Origin: Phlyctochytrium arcticum | Taxonomy: Eukaryota; Chytridiomycota; Chytridiomycetes; Chytridiales; Chytridiaceae | Length of the DNA: 64,000 bases | Direction of reading: 5' to 3' | Assembly: GCA_025602905.1 (NCBI GenBank) | Contig: JAHLKI010000006.1 | Span: 496,001 to 560,000 of the forward strand | Shown: one piece after another, positions 21,794-33,111 of the stretch | How the letters are laid out: each line of letters starts with the position of its first letter | How positions within the stretch are numbered: position 1 is the stretch's first letter | Made by a program: the position numbers and the translations under genes | Notes under the pieces: generated by a model | What the model saw: only the letters and a program-made list of their open reading frames with translations | The model's database searches: none | Told to the model about the DNA's origin: nothing

Positions 21794-22351
21794 CCACTGT
21801 CCACAGTCTGCACTCGAGTTAGATAGATTTGTAGATGTTTTAGCCTATATTTATGATGATCTGGCCATGCTCTGCGGCCTGTCTACATATGGTGCGATTG
21901 TGTACTCGAGTAATAATGGCGGTCTTTGGATGAAGGGTTCTGATGTACATTATTGGACCTGCCTTTGCACAGCAGCAGCCCGGTATATAGGCAAGCCCCC
22001 CCTTGTTTTTCCCGTAGCGTAAGTACCGCTCTGGAAGTTCGCCTACTGCTCGAGCAAGCAAGGCAAGTCTCAGGAAAAAGAAAAGGAAAAGACTATATCG
22101 CCATAGGAAAAAGGCTCAACGTTCCATAATCTGGCTTCATCTCGCGAATGGAACATTCTGTCTTTACGTCACTCGCGCTGGCAGCTGGAAATTTGCGAAA
22201 ACTCGAAAATCCTACTTTTGGCCCATTGCATTCCTTGAGGCATTTCTTTGAGGCATTACTTCCTGCCAACTCGCTGGAGTAGGTACATATTCATCGCATC
22301 GTCTTTTCCTTCTTAATACTGACGCTTTTGGAGAAAAGGCATTATTAGCGT
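21794..22351. other. Spacer between the fusion gene and the transporter
   Basis: About 560 bp. It contains a palindromic GTACTCGAGTA-type motif at about 21902 and the likely promoter of the downstream transporter. No gene is seen. Confidence 0.5.
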
Positions 22352-25300
22352 ATGAGTTCGCTCCATCCCCGCGTTGCCGCGCTTTACCACGGTCAACCAA
22401 CTCCCGAGCCCGAGCAGCTCCACCAGCTTCCCGCCAGCGTTGAACCTACATACTCCATCGAAAATCATGAACTGATCCCACTGGAAGCGTACATCCCCGT
22501 GACCAGACTCGAAAGGCAACCGTCTCAGCGTCCACCATTACTGCTAGCACCACCACAGGAATCAATACGAGTAGATCAGCAGAGTCCGGTCACAACCGTC
22601 GAGCCATCACCTATATCCAATGAGCCAGCAGAGACTCAGACGCAGACGCGGCGGCGGAAAGCATCAGTAAAACCAGAGAGGAAACAAAGTACTAATGTCC
22701 GACTATCATACCCCCATGCCCAAGAGTTTCATCAGGATGCCATAGCGATAACGCATGCCAGTCTCGTCGATGTCGAAGATGACTTGTCAGAAGAAGCTTC
22801 TGACAATGGAACTCCCAAGAAGAGACATCGGGTCAAGAGACTATGGAGGAATCCCATTGTATGCCATGTTCGAGCAACACTGAGCCAACCCACGTCACGG
22901 AGACGATTGATCAAGTGCCTGACAGCCTACTTTATCCTGTACATATTTGCTTGGGTCGAGCCCATCAAGGACGCATTTGGTCCATTCTTATTGCTGGCAC
23001 CGCTCGGCGTGACCTTTTTTCATCCCGGTCGAACTCTCGGCGCCCAGCTCGAACAAGTCGTGCTGGGCATAGCAGGTGCGGCGGCCGGGGCTGCATATCT
23101 CCTACTAGCCATGGTCATCATGGTTCGTGCGGCAGGAGGGGATGGTGGGGGTGACCTTACGCCTCTACCCTCTTTCTGGAGAGGCCTCGTCGGGATGATC
23201 GTGTTGCTGTTCCCCGTCTTCATCTTTTCTTTGATCAGAAGTATGGACCCACGTCTCCGAGTGTTTTCTATCCAGGGACTGCTAGCAGTTCTCTTGTCTG
23301 CAGTGCGCACTTACGATGACACCACTGTCTCGGCCATCACGGCATGGTACAGTCTCACGCCCTTCTTGCTTGCTGGTGCAGTTAGTCTACTCGTCAATGT
23401 GGTCATGTGGCCTGAAAGCGCCAATAGCCAGTTGCGGTAAGTTCATAGACCAAGTACCAGTATATCCGAAAAGTACTTAACTTTGCGATATACGATAGGG
23501 TCGAGTGCGATGTCATGGTAGATAATATTACAGAGTGCCTGGACGACCAAATGACCAAGTTCAATGAAAATGCTCATCTCGAGGCGACAAGCGACATTGG
23601 ACCGAACCTGCAACCACAAAGTATCTCCTACCTAAGATCAGCCATGCCCCGCCTCAAAGCCCTCAAACGCGATGCCAACCATGAACTGACCATCTCGCAC
23701 TTTTCACGGGACCAGATTTGTCATTTGTCCCGTCTGCTCGGAAGTTTGGTCCGGCACCTGGAGGGAATGGGGATTGGAACTCGGACTCTGAAAGACGATG
23801 TTAGGATAGAAGGGCATCATCAGAAACTTTATCTTTCAACCGAATCGGCTCTGCGTGAATTTGCAGAAACCATAGATCCCTCTGCGACACGGGTGGTGGA
23901 GGAATGCCGCAAGGAACTCAAACGCCTCAAGGGATTCTTTACGGGAGAATTGAAGCAGAAGGAAACTGCTGACATGTCAACAACCTGGGACTTGCCATGC
24001 CACTTGGCCCAATTCGCCGATATTCACCGTCGCGCTACTTTACGCTTATCCTTCTTTCTCGACCATCCAGAGTTATCCACCCTTAATCCATCATCACCCC
24101 ACCCAACATTCAAAGGCCACCGCGGCTATACCAAAAACTCTGTCTACCAATGCTGCTTCTTCGTCTTTTCCCTAACCCGCTTTGGCGAAACCATGTGTGA
24201 ACTGCACGATTTGATGGACGATATGCTCCGCACCCGCCGGTTTCGGGTTCACTGGCCGACATCGCCTGCACATCGAAGGTCTACCTACGAAAAACGGTAT
24301 ACGTGGGATCCTACCCGGGGCACGTGGAGACGGAACGAGATTAGTAGTGGGTCAGATCCTTACAAGAAACATCGCAAACGAAAGAATACCCGACGTTGCT
24401 GCGGGGAAGAACTCCTCTGGTCACTTCAAACCCACCTAAACTCCACCCACACACATTACGGCCTACGCGTCGTCATCGCCGCCTTCGTTGGTGCAGTCTG
24501 GGGATACCTATCCGCCACCCGGGCCTGGTACATCAAAAACCAAGCATACTGGGCTCTCTTGACCGTCATCGTTCTCCGTAAGATTCTCTTTTCAACTTTG
24601 ACACAATGGGAACTTTTTTATTTATGGGTTTTTATTGTAGTGAATCCGACATTGGGCGCAACATGGCCGGTAGCTGGGTACCGGATCTTAGGGTAATGAT
24701 CCCTGCAACAATGATTGGATTCATCATATTTACGCGTATGGTTTTTTTTAGGACTGTTATAGGTGCTCTATGGGGATTTATCTCGTGGACCATCGCACCC
24801 GGAAACGCGTATGGTAGGTTCTACCACATAATAATCCACTCAACAACCTAACCTAATCCCTACCAGCAATCTGCGCCCTCCTCCTCCCCTTTGCAATCGC
24901 CTGCTGGTACATCATCCTATTTACACCCTACTCCTACGCCGGTAAACATCGCCCCCTCTTTTCTCCCCATTAAACCACTTCTAAAAACTCCTGTTTTAGG
25001 CGTCGTCTCCCTCCTAACCCACCTAATTGTGATCCTCCAATACCCCGCAGCATTCGCATCCACCCACCGTCCCATCTTCCTCTTCGCTCTAGCAAGATGT
25101 GCTGGAGTGACTGTTGGCGCTGTGATTGCGATATTGGCAAGTTGGCTGATATACCCCCAATTGGCACGACGCATCGTCCGGACAATGTGTGCACGGATCA
25201 TGTTGGAGATTGATGGGGCTTATGTGGTGGAAGTTGGCGCGTTGTTGCGTGACGATACTGATGAGTGGGAAGATTCTTCCGAGTCGGAGGATTCGGAGCG

Positions 25301-26369
25301 GTGGGGGGGCGGTCCACCTGTACATGACAACACCGAACGTGACCCTATCGCTGATGAACCTGAATTACACAGTAGTGATAGTAAAAGGACGACTCAAGAC
25401 TCAGCCGAAATCTTGACCAATCGTCCAGAAATGATGGATACCCAAATACGGCAGCAGCAACAACATCAGGAGTCTGCTGCATCAAGTTCAGATGTGATGG
25501 ATACGTCTGAACATACTATTGTCAATATCCCCGAGCCCCCCGCTGATGAGCTTACCGCAACAAACCAAATCCCAAACCCCAATAAACTCCGACATCGGCC
25601 TACAACACTCACCCGCAACAAACGAACGCTCAACCGCGCCAAAACCCTCCACCCTCCCACTCATTCGATCTACACATACCATCCCCACCCCCACCACTCC
25701 CACCTCACTTCCCACCTCGCAACGCTCACCAGTCTCATCCCCATTGCATCAAAAGAACCGTCCTTGGAACCCCCCCACTACGACGCATCCCAGTACGCCC
25801 ATCTAAGTTCCACCCTATCCAACATCACAGATATATTACTGGCCATGACAGATGCCCGATCGGCCTGGCACCATCATTCCGGGGCCGATAACAGCGCAGG
25901 TTCCACCCAACGGATCCTCTTACGCGTCGCACCCTACTGCCAAGACCTAGTCGCAGCCGTCAGTTCCACTCTAAGTATCCTAGCCGGATGTCTCATGACC
26001 CCACATACCGTTCCCCCCTATTTACCCGATATGTGGGGTGCACTCCGCCGCTTGGAACGCGCACTCCGTATCGTTTTAGATCCACGTAAACCCCCTCCCC
26101 AAAAACGGACCATTCAATGGACGCCCACCAATCGAAAACCATCCGATCTCCTCCCGCGTCCGATCACGACTACCAAAGTAGGACATACCATTTTCCCCCT
26201 TCACACCCCAAAACCGAATTATATCCCGTTTGGAGCCGTCCTGCCCGCCGAAACACGTGTTCACGTCTATTCGTACGGTCTGGGTCATAGACTGGTCGTC
26301 CAATACGTTTCGGAGTTGGTGGAGGGGGTGACACGCATTGTGGGAAGGAAGGATGCGTGTGAATGGTAG
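22352..26369 (+). CDS. BRE4/FUSC-like multi-pass membrane transporter
   Basis: Exons read as 22352-23436, 23499-24577, 24641-24692, 24752-24813, 24867-24941 and 25000-26369, giving about 1240 aa. All introns are GT-AG with consistent phase. A polar N-terminus (1-190) precedes one hydrophobic bundle (FILYIFAWVEPIKDAFGPFL to LLAGAVSLLVNVVMWPESAN). A long cytosolic region follows, then a second bundle whose core is VIVLLNPTLGATWPVAGYR. This two-bundle plan with the NPTLGAT motif is that of fungal BRE4-like putative ER transporters and the fusaric acid resistance/ALMT fold. Exons 3-5 are only 52, 62 and 75 bp and code for the second bundle. The C-terminal half is Ser/Pro/His-rich with a helical end. 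The transported substrate cannot be inferred; aromatic acids or organic anions are family guesses. Confidence 0.85.
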
Positions 26370-27153
26370 CTGTCACAATCCAAACCCCTCGCAAGAGTCC
26401 ACGTCTACTCGTACGGCCTTGGGCTCTCGAGGGCGGCAAGGATGCAATGTAAATGGTAGTAAGTAGTATTGTAGCTTTTCTTTCTTGTAGATTTTAGTTT
26501 TTATTTCGTTTATATATATCAACCCCCATTTTTTTAATGTCGCAATGAAAATACTTGATATTCATCTTTACTTTCTCCCACACACCGCAAATGCCAATTA
26601 GCCCTTATGATGCTACACTTTTGCCATAATCTGTTCCTGAGACTCCTGCGGTTGTCTTGACGGTGTCCCTCCCAGCTGCACCAAAAACCAGCACGATGCG
26701 CAGCAAATCTCACACACTGGGCACTTTCGGCAGCGCTTTCCGCAAATGATACAAGGATCGGAGCGTGATCGTGGCGGAGTGTAACTGCAATCCTAGAAGG
26801 TTTTGTAGATACGTTTCAACAAGCAGAAAACCGACCACGGCGTCGTCCGTCAACAACGATATGTACTCCAAATGATACAAGGATCGGAGCGTGATCGAGG
26901 CGGAGTGTAAACTGCAATCCAAGAAGGTTTTGTAGATACGTTTCAACAAGCAGAAAGCTGATCACGGCGTCGTCAGTCAACAACGATATATAATACTGTT
27001 ACAAACTCAGTTTCCTGACCTCAGTACCCAAGTGCTTCTATAACCCTCAAAACGAGAGTGCTACTCCTTTTTTGTAGATTAAAATTTCCTTTCAATGGCT
27101 CTCTCCCTATATATATTATCGCATGTATGAAATATCCCATACTACATTTTCTT
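26370..27153. other. Spacer with an internal tandem duplication
   Basis: About 780 bp between the transporter and the 3' end of the UBXN11-like gene. Its main feature is the 126-bp duplication at 26744-26994. Nothing else is recognised. Confidence 0.6.
26744..26994. repeat. 126-bp tandem duplication with open frame
   Basis: Two direct copies start at 26744 and 26870, each beginning AAATGATACAAGGATCGGAG, with scattered substitutions and one indel. The period is 126 bp, a multiple of three, and the minus strand stays open across most of both copies (26710-26949). It encodes a Leu-rich repeat unit that includes ITLRSLYHL and VETYLQNLLGLQLHSA. It may be the remnant of a coding repeat or a duplicated non-coding segment. 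I do not recognise the peptide. Confidence 0.8.
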
Positions 27154-29356
27154 TTACGGCCGCAAATACTTGATATACATTCTTGCATTCGGTGTCAACC
27201 CACACTCCTACATCCCCAAAAATGTCAAAAACACAAGCAACTTACAAAAGAAACAAGCATTTACCTGCAACGATTTATCTGGCGGATATCCACCCCGTTC
27301 CCACGCTGTCCTCAACTCCCAAGTATCTCGAGGTCCAATGTAGGTTTCCAGCCCCGCCATGATATCCCCCACCAAATGCCGCTCGCGGGCCCAGACGACG
27401 TATTCCCGATCTGGGGAGGTGATCCGGAGTGTGGCGGGCGGGTCTTTGGTTGGGTGAGTTCGGGGGCAATGGGGAATATGGATTACGACGGGGATGGGTT
27501 GAGTTGAGACGGAGGGAGTGGGTGATGATGAGGAAGAATTGGGAGAATTGTCGAGTAAAGCCGCAATCCCCTCTCGGACCGTCACGACTTGTCCATTCCG
27601 AATCACGTATTTGGGAAGGCGGGATAAGAATCCCGTGCGAGTTTGCTCGCGTGGTTCTATCCATTCTATTCATTTCAGTATATATATGCAAAAAAAAACC
27701 AACTGATGATCATAATTACCATTCATGGTCGTCAGACTACAAATTTTGGCTGTTCCGCGCGCGGTGGTGCCAGCAGGAAGCTCCGTGGTTGGTTTTTGAA
27801 CGAGGGTGATGTCCGGGTTCCAGACTTGCTTCGGTCCCATAAATACCCTATTCTCATGGTCTTCTTCCTCATCTCCACTCTCGCTGCTACCACGACTGCT
27901 CAGACTATCATCGGATTTCGACTGAACAATACACCCGCGTCCCGAAAACGGAACGTAGCTAGTCGCATTCGGATGAATGTACCAGTCTTCATGCCGGTCA
28001 ACAAGTTCAAACGGAACTAAATAATATCGTCAATGAATGCAAACACCCATTATGATAAGTCAGGTTCAGTTTACCTCCATCAGGATACGTGGGTCGGAGT
28101 TCTCCGGGAAAGTACCCGTCCAGAACATCTCGCCAGAAGGCTTTGGCGCCCGGCTCGTCGTATTCTCGGAACGGACCTTGGCGGAGTAGGAATCCGTTGC
28201 GGTAGAGTGTGAGGGGTAAACTGGATGGCATTTTCAACCGATGGGTTTTTGAAGCGGTCGTGATAGATCCCACACCATCTCCTATAAACCAACCATGTCA
28301 GAATGACAAAAAAATATGTTACTTTTTCGTGGGGAAAGTACCAGCAAGCGCATTTAATTCCGCAATGGCCCCCACAACCGTTTTCATCACGTAGGGAAAT
28401 GGGCGGCGGTAGGACGCTTTGGGGATCGGACTTGGCGCAGCAGATGAATTCACCCATCCGTTGCTGTTGTTGTTGTTGTTGTTATTGACAGCAAAGTCGT
28501 TCCAGACCATATTGTTACGACGGAGTAGTGCGTCCATATCGGCGATTTGCGCTTGGAGAGCTGCACATTTGGCTTCCAAGGTCGTAACGCGATTATCCTA
28601 CAAGTCTGAATAAGGACAAACCGATAAAGCTGAATGGGTTGCCATCCCCACACAAACCTGTTCGGCGTCTTCACTAGAATCATCCTTTCGCGTTTCATAT
28701 CTCTGCAATTCAATCTGCAACCGCTCAATCTTGACATCCTGTTGTAACAAAAAAAAAGCAAACAAAACAAAAAATGCGAAATGGTCAGTATCACCACACC
28801 CCCAATCCAAAAATTATCATCAGATCTTCTTACAAACTTTTATTTGAACGTCGGCCTGTACCCTCCTCAACTGATTTTCCAATTGGTTCAAGCGCGCAGC
28901 CATGGACGTGACGAGGGACATACTATCTCCCCCGGTGCCCTTTGAGCGGTTGGGTAAAGCGGATAGGATTTTGGGGTGAGGGGGTGGAATGGACGACATG
29001 AGACGTTCAGACTCCAGACTTGAGTCGGGTCCAGACCTGTTCAGCAACGTAAATGACAGGGAATCAAAATCGCTTGCTTGGAAAATTGCATACCTTTTAA
29101 AGAAATTGGACGTTACATCCGTCGGTCGTCGCGTACCCAAACCTCCCTTGCCGATATCTATATATTCCTGGCCCATACCTCCGCGAAGATTGGACGTTGG
29201 GGGAGTGCGCAGCGCGGGGGGTTGGGATACCCGTAGTGATCGAGCATCATGTCGGAGGGTATCCGCGGACGCAGATCTTGAAGACGCCGATAAAGTCCGC
29301 ATGTATTTAGTACTTCTGGGCTCATCCAAGGGTGGTGATGGCGGTATCAGCGACAT
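27154..29356 (-). CDS. UBXN11: UBXN11 (socius)-like SEP + UBX domain protein
   Basis: Exons on the minus strand, 5' to 3': 29356-29094, 29036-28838, 28738-28658, 28597-28342, 28281-28075, 28016-27720, 27665-27265 and 27207-27154; about 585 aa, all joints GT-AG and in phase. The N-terminus is Ser/Pro-rich. A coiled coil follows (MAARLNQLENQLRRVQADVQ, then KIERLQIELQRYE). A SEP domain is clear: LTLYRNGFLLRQGPFREYD, then FWRDVLDGYFPGELRPTYPDG and, across an intron, VPFELVDRHE. The C-terminus is a UBX-type ubiquitin fold ending SLQECGLTPNARMYIKYL. This order matches UBXN11, a p97/Cdc48 adaptor family linked to Rho signalling in animals. The 57-bp intron 1 is itself in frame, so a retained form would add 19 aa. 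The role in a fungus is unknown. Confidence 0.85.
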
Positions 29357-29789
29357 CTTTCACGCCCCAGCTCCAGAACTTGCACCCCTGCTTGCACCCG
29401 ACTGATTTGGCGAAACCAAAGAGGCGAGCGGAGGTGCTGACACTTTTCACCAAGCCACGCAAGCCACCTCACTTTCAACAAAAGTTGCTGTCAAAATCTT
29501 TGACCAATCTCCAACGATTTTTAGCATTAATCAATCGACACACCCAATTCAAAAACCCGTTGTCTAGTACACCATGGACTACGGGCATCCTGTTGGGCAA
29601 GAGTAGTCCCCCCGACTCTGCAATTATATTTGAGGGAGCGGAGCTGTCCCGTGCCTTCGAAATGCGGGGTGGGGAACAAACAACAAGTAAGATGTTATGT
29701 GAAAAGTAAGAGTTTTATGAGAGGAAAGACTGAGATGCCTGTATTTGACCGGTGCCGAAACGCAAAAGAAGTATAAATACAGTAAGGGT
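29357..29789. other. Short spacer
   Basis: About 430 bp. It holds the promoter side of the UBXN11-like gene and the 3' side of the next minus-strand gene. No feature is recognised. Confidence 0.5.
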
Positions 29790-31097
29790 TCAATATGCTC
29801 GTAGGATCCGACTCCTCTCCGCCCTCACTTTGCATCGCATCCATTGATCCACGTCCCTCGCCCTGTCATTGACGGTTCCATCATAATCCGAAAACCTCAC
29901 GCGGGGGGTATTCCAACTCATATTTGCACTGTTGTCCTGCCCTGAATGAGGCTGCGTCAATGCAATTATCTTGGGATCTCGTTGAGGGGGGGCAGGGCGT
30001 GGGAGTGGAGTGGGATCTCGCGTGGGTGGAAGATCGACAATGAAGATTTCGTTGGGTGGGGCAGAGATGTGATGATGAAGGGGCGATGGTCTTGATAATG
30101 GTGCAGATGCAAGTCCTCGGCGATGATATGTGTGTCGTCGCGCAGGATTGTTTGGCGGATGTGGCATAAATCCTCGCCTTTGCGGGACTGAATGGGGCCG
30201 TCCGGGTTTCATACCCGACTGGCACGGGGATGGGGACCTACTCGCATGCCGCACTGTCGACAGTAAGGTCGGGGACTCGGACCTCGCCCTCCGTTTACAC
30301 TGTGTGTCTCCAGTTTGGAGGAAACCACCGTTACTCCTACCCCGCTGCGGCATATACTTGGCCGAACTCTTTGCCGTCGGTTTCTCAATAACCCCCCTCC
30401 TCTTTACTCGTTGATATTCCCTCCCGCCCCGTTCCAACTCTGACGCTTCTCCCTTCAACCACCGCATCACATCTTTATACCCCCACTCCATCACCTCTCT
30501 CCAGTCTTCTCGCCCAGTGACATCCCCCCTCGGTCGTCGCGTCCCGTATCGGGTCATATACAGGTCGCCCCCCAGTGAGTGGGGTATACATCGACTCTTG
30601 ACGGCCTCACGGCGTTTCCATTCCGCGTCAGAGAGCTGTTCAGAGCGCGAAATGGGCTTTTGATGGAATAGGAGGAATCCTTCGCTCATGGCGCGTTGAG
30701 CACATTGGCTCTCTTCCGCATGGTTTCTTGCTGAACGGGGACGAAAGGATGAAGGTGTTATAGAAAGAAACGGTTCTTGATGGGCGGATGTCCTGCTACA
30801 TCGAGCGGGTAAAGAGAGCAGGTCGAATGGCAGATCGAGCGGATCCCGCTGAGAAGCATTGATACTCTCATCTCGAAACAAAAGGTCATGGAGGAGCCTC
30901 ATCGTTGTGATGATTTGCAAGATGCAGGTGGACGACGCGTTAGAAACCGTGTTTATATTCGTGCTTACGTTTTTTCCCCAATGTTCTCTCTCTAGCCAAT
31001 GTTGCCGATGATTTGTGATGCGTTTGAACCTGTTGAGCCCTCTCAAACGAAACCGAATGTGGCCGAGGCCAAAGACGCCCCAGACTGTGCTCATCAT
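29790..31097 (-). CDS. Basic Ser/Pro-rich protein of unknown function
   Basis: Single open frame of 435 codons, not recognised. The ATG at 31097 gives the longest form. An in-frame ATG at 30902 (MRLLHDLLF) may be the true start, because the first 65 residues look like translated leader. The most protein-like block is at about 155-220 with a conserved-looking LSDAEWKRREAVKSRC and DWREVMEWGYKDVMRWL. Beyond it the chain is rich in Arg, Pro, Ser and His with RSESP and RSPSP motifs, suggesting a disordered, phosphorylated nuclear or cytoskeletal protein. The C-terminus (VRFSDYDGTVNDRARDVDQW) looks more ordered. No signal peptide or membrane segment is evident. Confidence 0.55.
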   Translation of the reverse strand: MMSTVWGVFGLGHIRFRLRGLNRFKRITNHRQHWLEREHWGKNVSTNINTVSNASSTCILQIITTMRLLHDLLFRDESINASQRDPLDLPFDLLSLPARCSRTSAHQEPFLSITPSSFRPRSARNHAEESQCAQRAMSEGFLLFHQKPISRSEQLSDAEWKRREAVKSRCIPHSLGGDLYMTRYGTRRPRGDVTGREDWREVMEWGYKDVMRWLKGEASELERGGREYQRVKRRGVIEKPTAKSSAKYMPQRGRSNGGFLQTGDTQCKRRARSESPTLLSTVRHASRSPSPCQSGMKPGRPHSVPQRRGFMPHPPNNPARRHTYHRRGLASAPLSRPSPLHHHISAPPNEIFIVDLPPTRDPTPLPRPAPPQRDPKIIALTQPHSGQDNSANMSWNTPRVRFSDYDGTVNDRARDVDQWMRCKVRAERSRILRAY

Positions 31098-31338
31098 GTA
31101 CCAGATGGAGAAAGGAACTGAATTCCAAAAGGCTGAAGCGGTATACTTTATGTATAAGAAAAATTTATGGGAAAAGAATGCAAATGAATCAACACCTGCT
31201 TGTCTATTTCTATCATTTAAGGAGATCTATCTAATCTAGCATGAGGGACTTTTAGTTTAGTTGTGGGAGGAGGGGATGATTAGGAATAATGGTTGGTGAG
31301 GGATACGAGTGAAATGGCGGAGGAAGATGAGTATTGAC

Positions 31339-33111
31339 TTAATTCTTAACGGGACCGAAGCGACCTTCGAGTTGAGGAGTGACGACCTGGCGTTTCTTGA
31401 TGAGATTTGTGAATGCGTCGGCCTGCAAGTCTCCAATAGTGAATTTGAGTTTGGGCATGATGGAGTCACCACCTCCGGCAACAAAGTCGTTGGTCAAGAC
31501 TTGGTAGGTTGTGGCGTCCTCGAGCGGGGTCTCCTTGTCGCCATCGATCACAACGGCAGACTTGACGCGCGAGAATTCGGGGGAGGAAGGGTCATATGTC
31601 CACTTGAGACCGGCCCATTGGGCGATAGAGGTAAGAGGAGTGTCCGAGTTTTCGACCTTTCGTGCCGCAAGACGCTCGAGAACGACCTTGATTTCGCGGC
31701 CAGTGTAGGGGAATTGGACAATGGCGTTACCGAATGGCAAGATGGTCATGACATCCGACACAGAGATTTTGCCGCCAGGGAGAGCGGCACGGATACCTCC
31801 CGAGTTGGTGAATGCAATCTGGGCACCGAGAGCTTTGCGGTTCTCGAGCATAGAGTCAGCCAAAAGGTTTCCGATAGCACATTCAGCGATTCCACAGCCG
31901 GCGTTGGGGAATTCGGCCGTGGACGTGCCAACGATGGTTTCGGTCAGGATGGCGAAGCTTTCGCGCCACTTGGCAACCTTGGCGGCAGTAGCGTTGTGGA
32001 CGGGGATGGACTGGTCAAGAAGGATAGCTTCTCCCTTGAGGTCGATAAGCTCATCTTGTTCGTTCCAGGTGAGGTCAACGTGGCCGAGATAATCTCCGTA
32101 ACGGTGAGATTGGACGATCCAGGTGCTCTTTCCGTCGGGGTTCTTGACTTCGGTGGGGAAAGGGCCTTCAACACCGGGAGCAGTGCGGTTGTTGAGGAGA
32201 AGAGAGTGGGAGTGACCGCCGACAATCAGGTTGAGACCACGGACGTTCTTGGCGAGGTACTGGTCCTGGTCATAGCCATTGTGGGATACACAGATGATAC
32301 GGCGAATTCCCTGAGCATGGAGTTCGTCGACGTATTTTTGAACAACAGGGACAGGGTTGTAGAACGTTACATCCTTGGCACCTATGTGAAAATAGCAGTA
32401 AGTATATAAACCAAGGGCTGGGCATCCCAAAAAAAAACCAAAATACATACCGGTGGTAATACTGGCAGTTGTGTTGGTGATGTAACCAATGATGCCAACC
32501 CCATAATCCTTCAGGATGGTGTAAGGTTTGACACCGGCTTCCTTGAGTTGGGGAGCCGTGGTCAAGTCAATGTTGGAGGAAACAACGGGGAAGGTCAAGT
32601 TTTTGAAGAATGTGGCCGCAAAGTCGAGACCGTTGTCAAACTCGTGGTTGCCAATGCACATGGCGTCGTATTTGAGTTGGTTCATGATTTCGGCCGACTT
32701 TTCACCTCCAAAGACGTTGAAGAAGAGGGTTCCCTGGAATTGATCACCGGCATCGAGAAGGACGACATTGTCGCGCTCGGCGCGGAATTTGTCGACCATG
32801 TACTGGATACGGGCAGATCCACCAAAGCAGTTTCCGGCATCAATGTCCTTGGGACGGCAGTCGGTTCCTCCAGTGTTGAACTGGTCCAGATGGGTATGGA
32901 TGTCGTTCGTGGCCAGCACGGTCATAGAGTTTTTCCTGGGTGGGGGGGTTGGAGGGGTGGTGGGCTGCGAAGGAGGGCATCGGGGTTTGGTGGTGGAGGT
33001 TGGGACGGGAGCGACGGAGGTCGTCGTCGTGCATCTTGGCTTGAGGGGACGGGCCGAGACGAGGGTGGCCGAAGCAGCGAGGACCGCGAGAAGGGTGGAA
33101 GTCAACTTCAT
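31339..33111 (-). CDS. Secreted 5'-nucleotidase (metallophosphoesterase family)
   Basis: Exons 33111-32451 and 32381-31339 around a 69-bp intron, giving about 567 aa. It hydrolyses nucleotide monophosphates or related phosphoesters outside the cell. A signal peptide (MKLTSTLLAVLAASATLVSA) is followed by a Thr/Pro linker. The dimetal centre motifs are NDIHTH (69-74), DAGDQFQGT (120-128), GNHEFDNG (154-161) and, later, VGGHSHSLLL. The C-terminal 5'-nucleotidase domain contains TNSGGIRA. The length and order fit the UshA/CD73 family. No C-terminal hydrophobic tail is present, so unlike CD73 it does not look GPI-anchored. N-glycosylation sites are present. A TATA-like sequence lies about 120 bp upstream on the minus strand. 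Confidence 0.92.
   Translation of the reverse strand: MKLTSTLLAVLAASATLVSARPLKPRCTTTTSVAPVPTSTTKPRCPPSQPTTPPTPPPRKNSMTVLATNDIHTHLDQFNTGGTDCRPKDIDAGNCFGGSARIQYMVDKFRAERDNVVLLDAGDQFQGTLFFNVFGGEKSAEIMNQLKYDAMCIGNHEFDNGLDFAATFFKNLTFPVVSSNIDLTTAPQLKEAGVKPYTILKDYGVGIIGYITNTTASITTGMYFGFFLGCPALGLYTYCYFHIGAKDVTFYNPVPVVQKYVDELHAQGIRRIICVSHNGYDQDQYLAKNVRGLNLIVGGHSHSLLLNNRTAPGVEGPFPTEVKNPDGKSTWIVQSHRYGDYLGHVDLTWNEQDELIDLKGEAILLDQSIPVHNATAAKVAKWRESFAILTETIVGTSTAEFPNAGCGIAECAIGNLLADSMLENRKALGAQIAFTNSGGIRAALPGGKISVSDVMTILPFGNAIVQFPYTGREIKVVLERLAARKVENSDTPLTSIAQWAGLKWTYDPSSPEFSRVKSAVVIDGDKETPLEDATTYQVLTNDFVAGGGDSIMPKLKFTIGDLQADAFTNLIKKRQVVTPQLEGRFGPVKN

Noticed and set aside
31309..32409. 366-codon plus-strand open frame
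   Set aside because: It is the antisense shadow of the 5'-nucleotidase, whose minus-strand frame has clear catalytic motifs and a supported intron.
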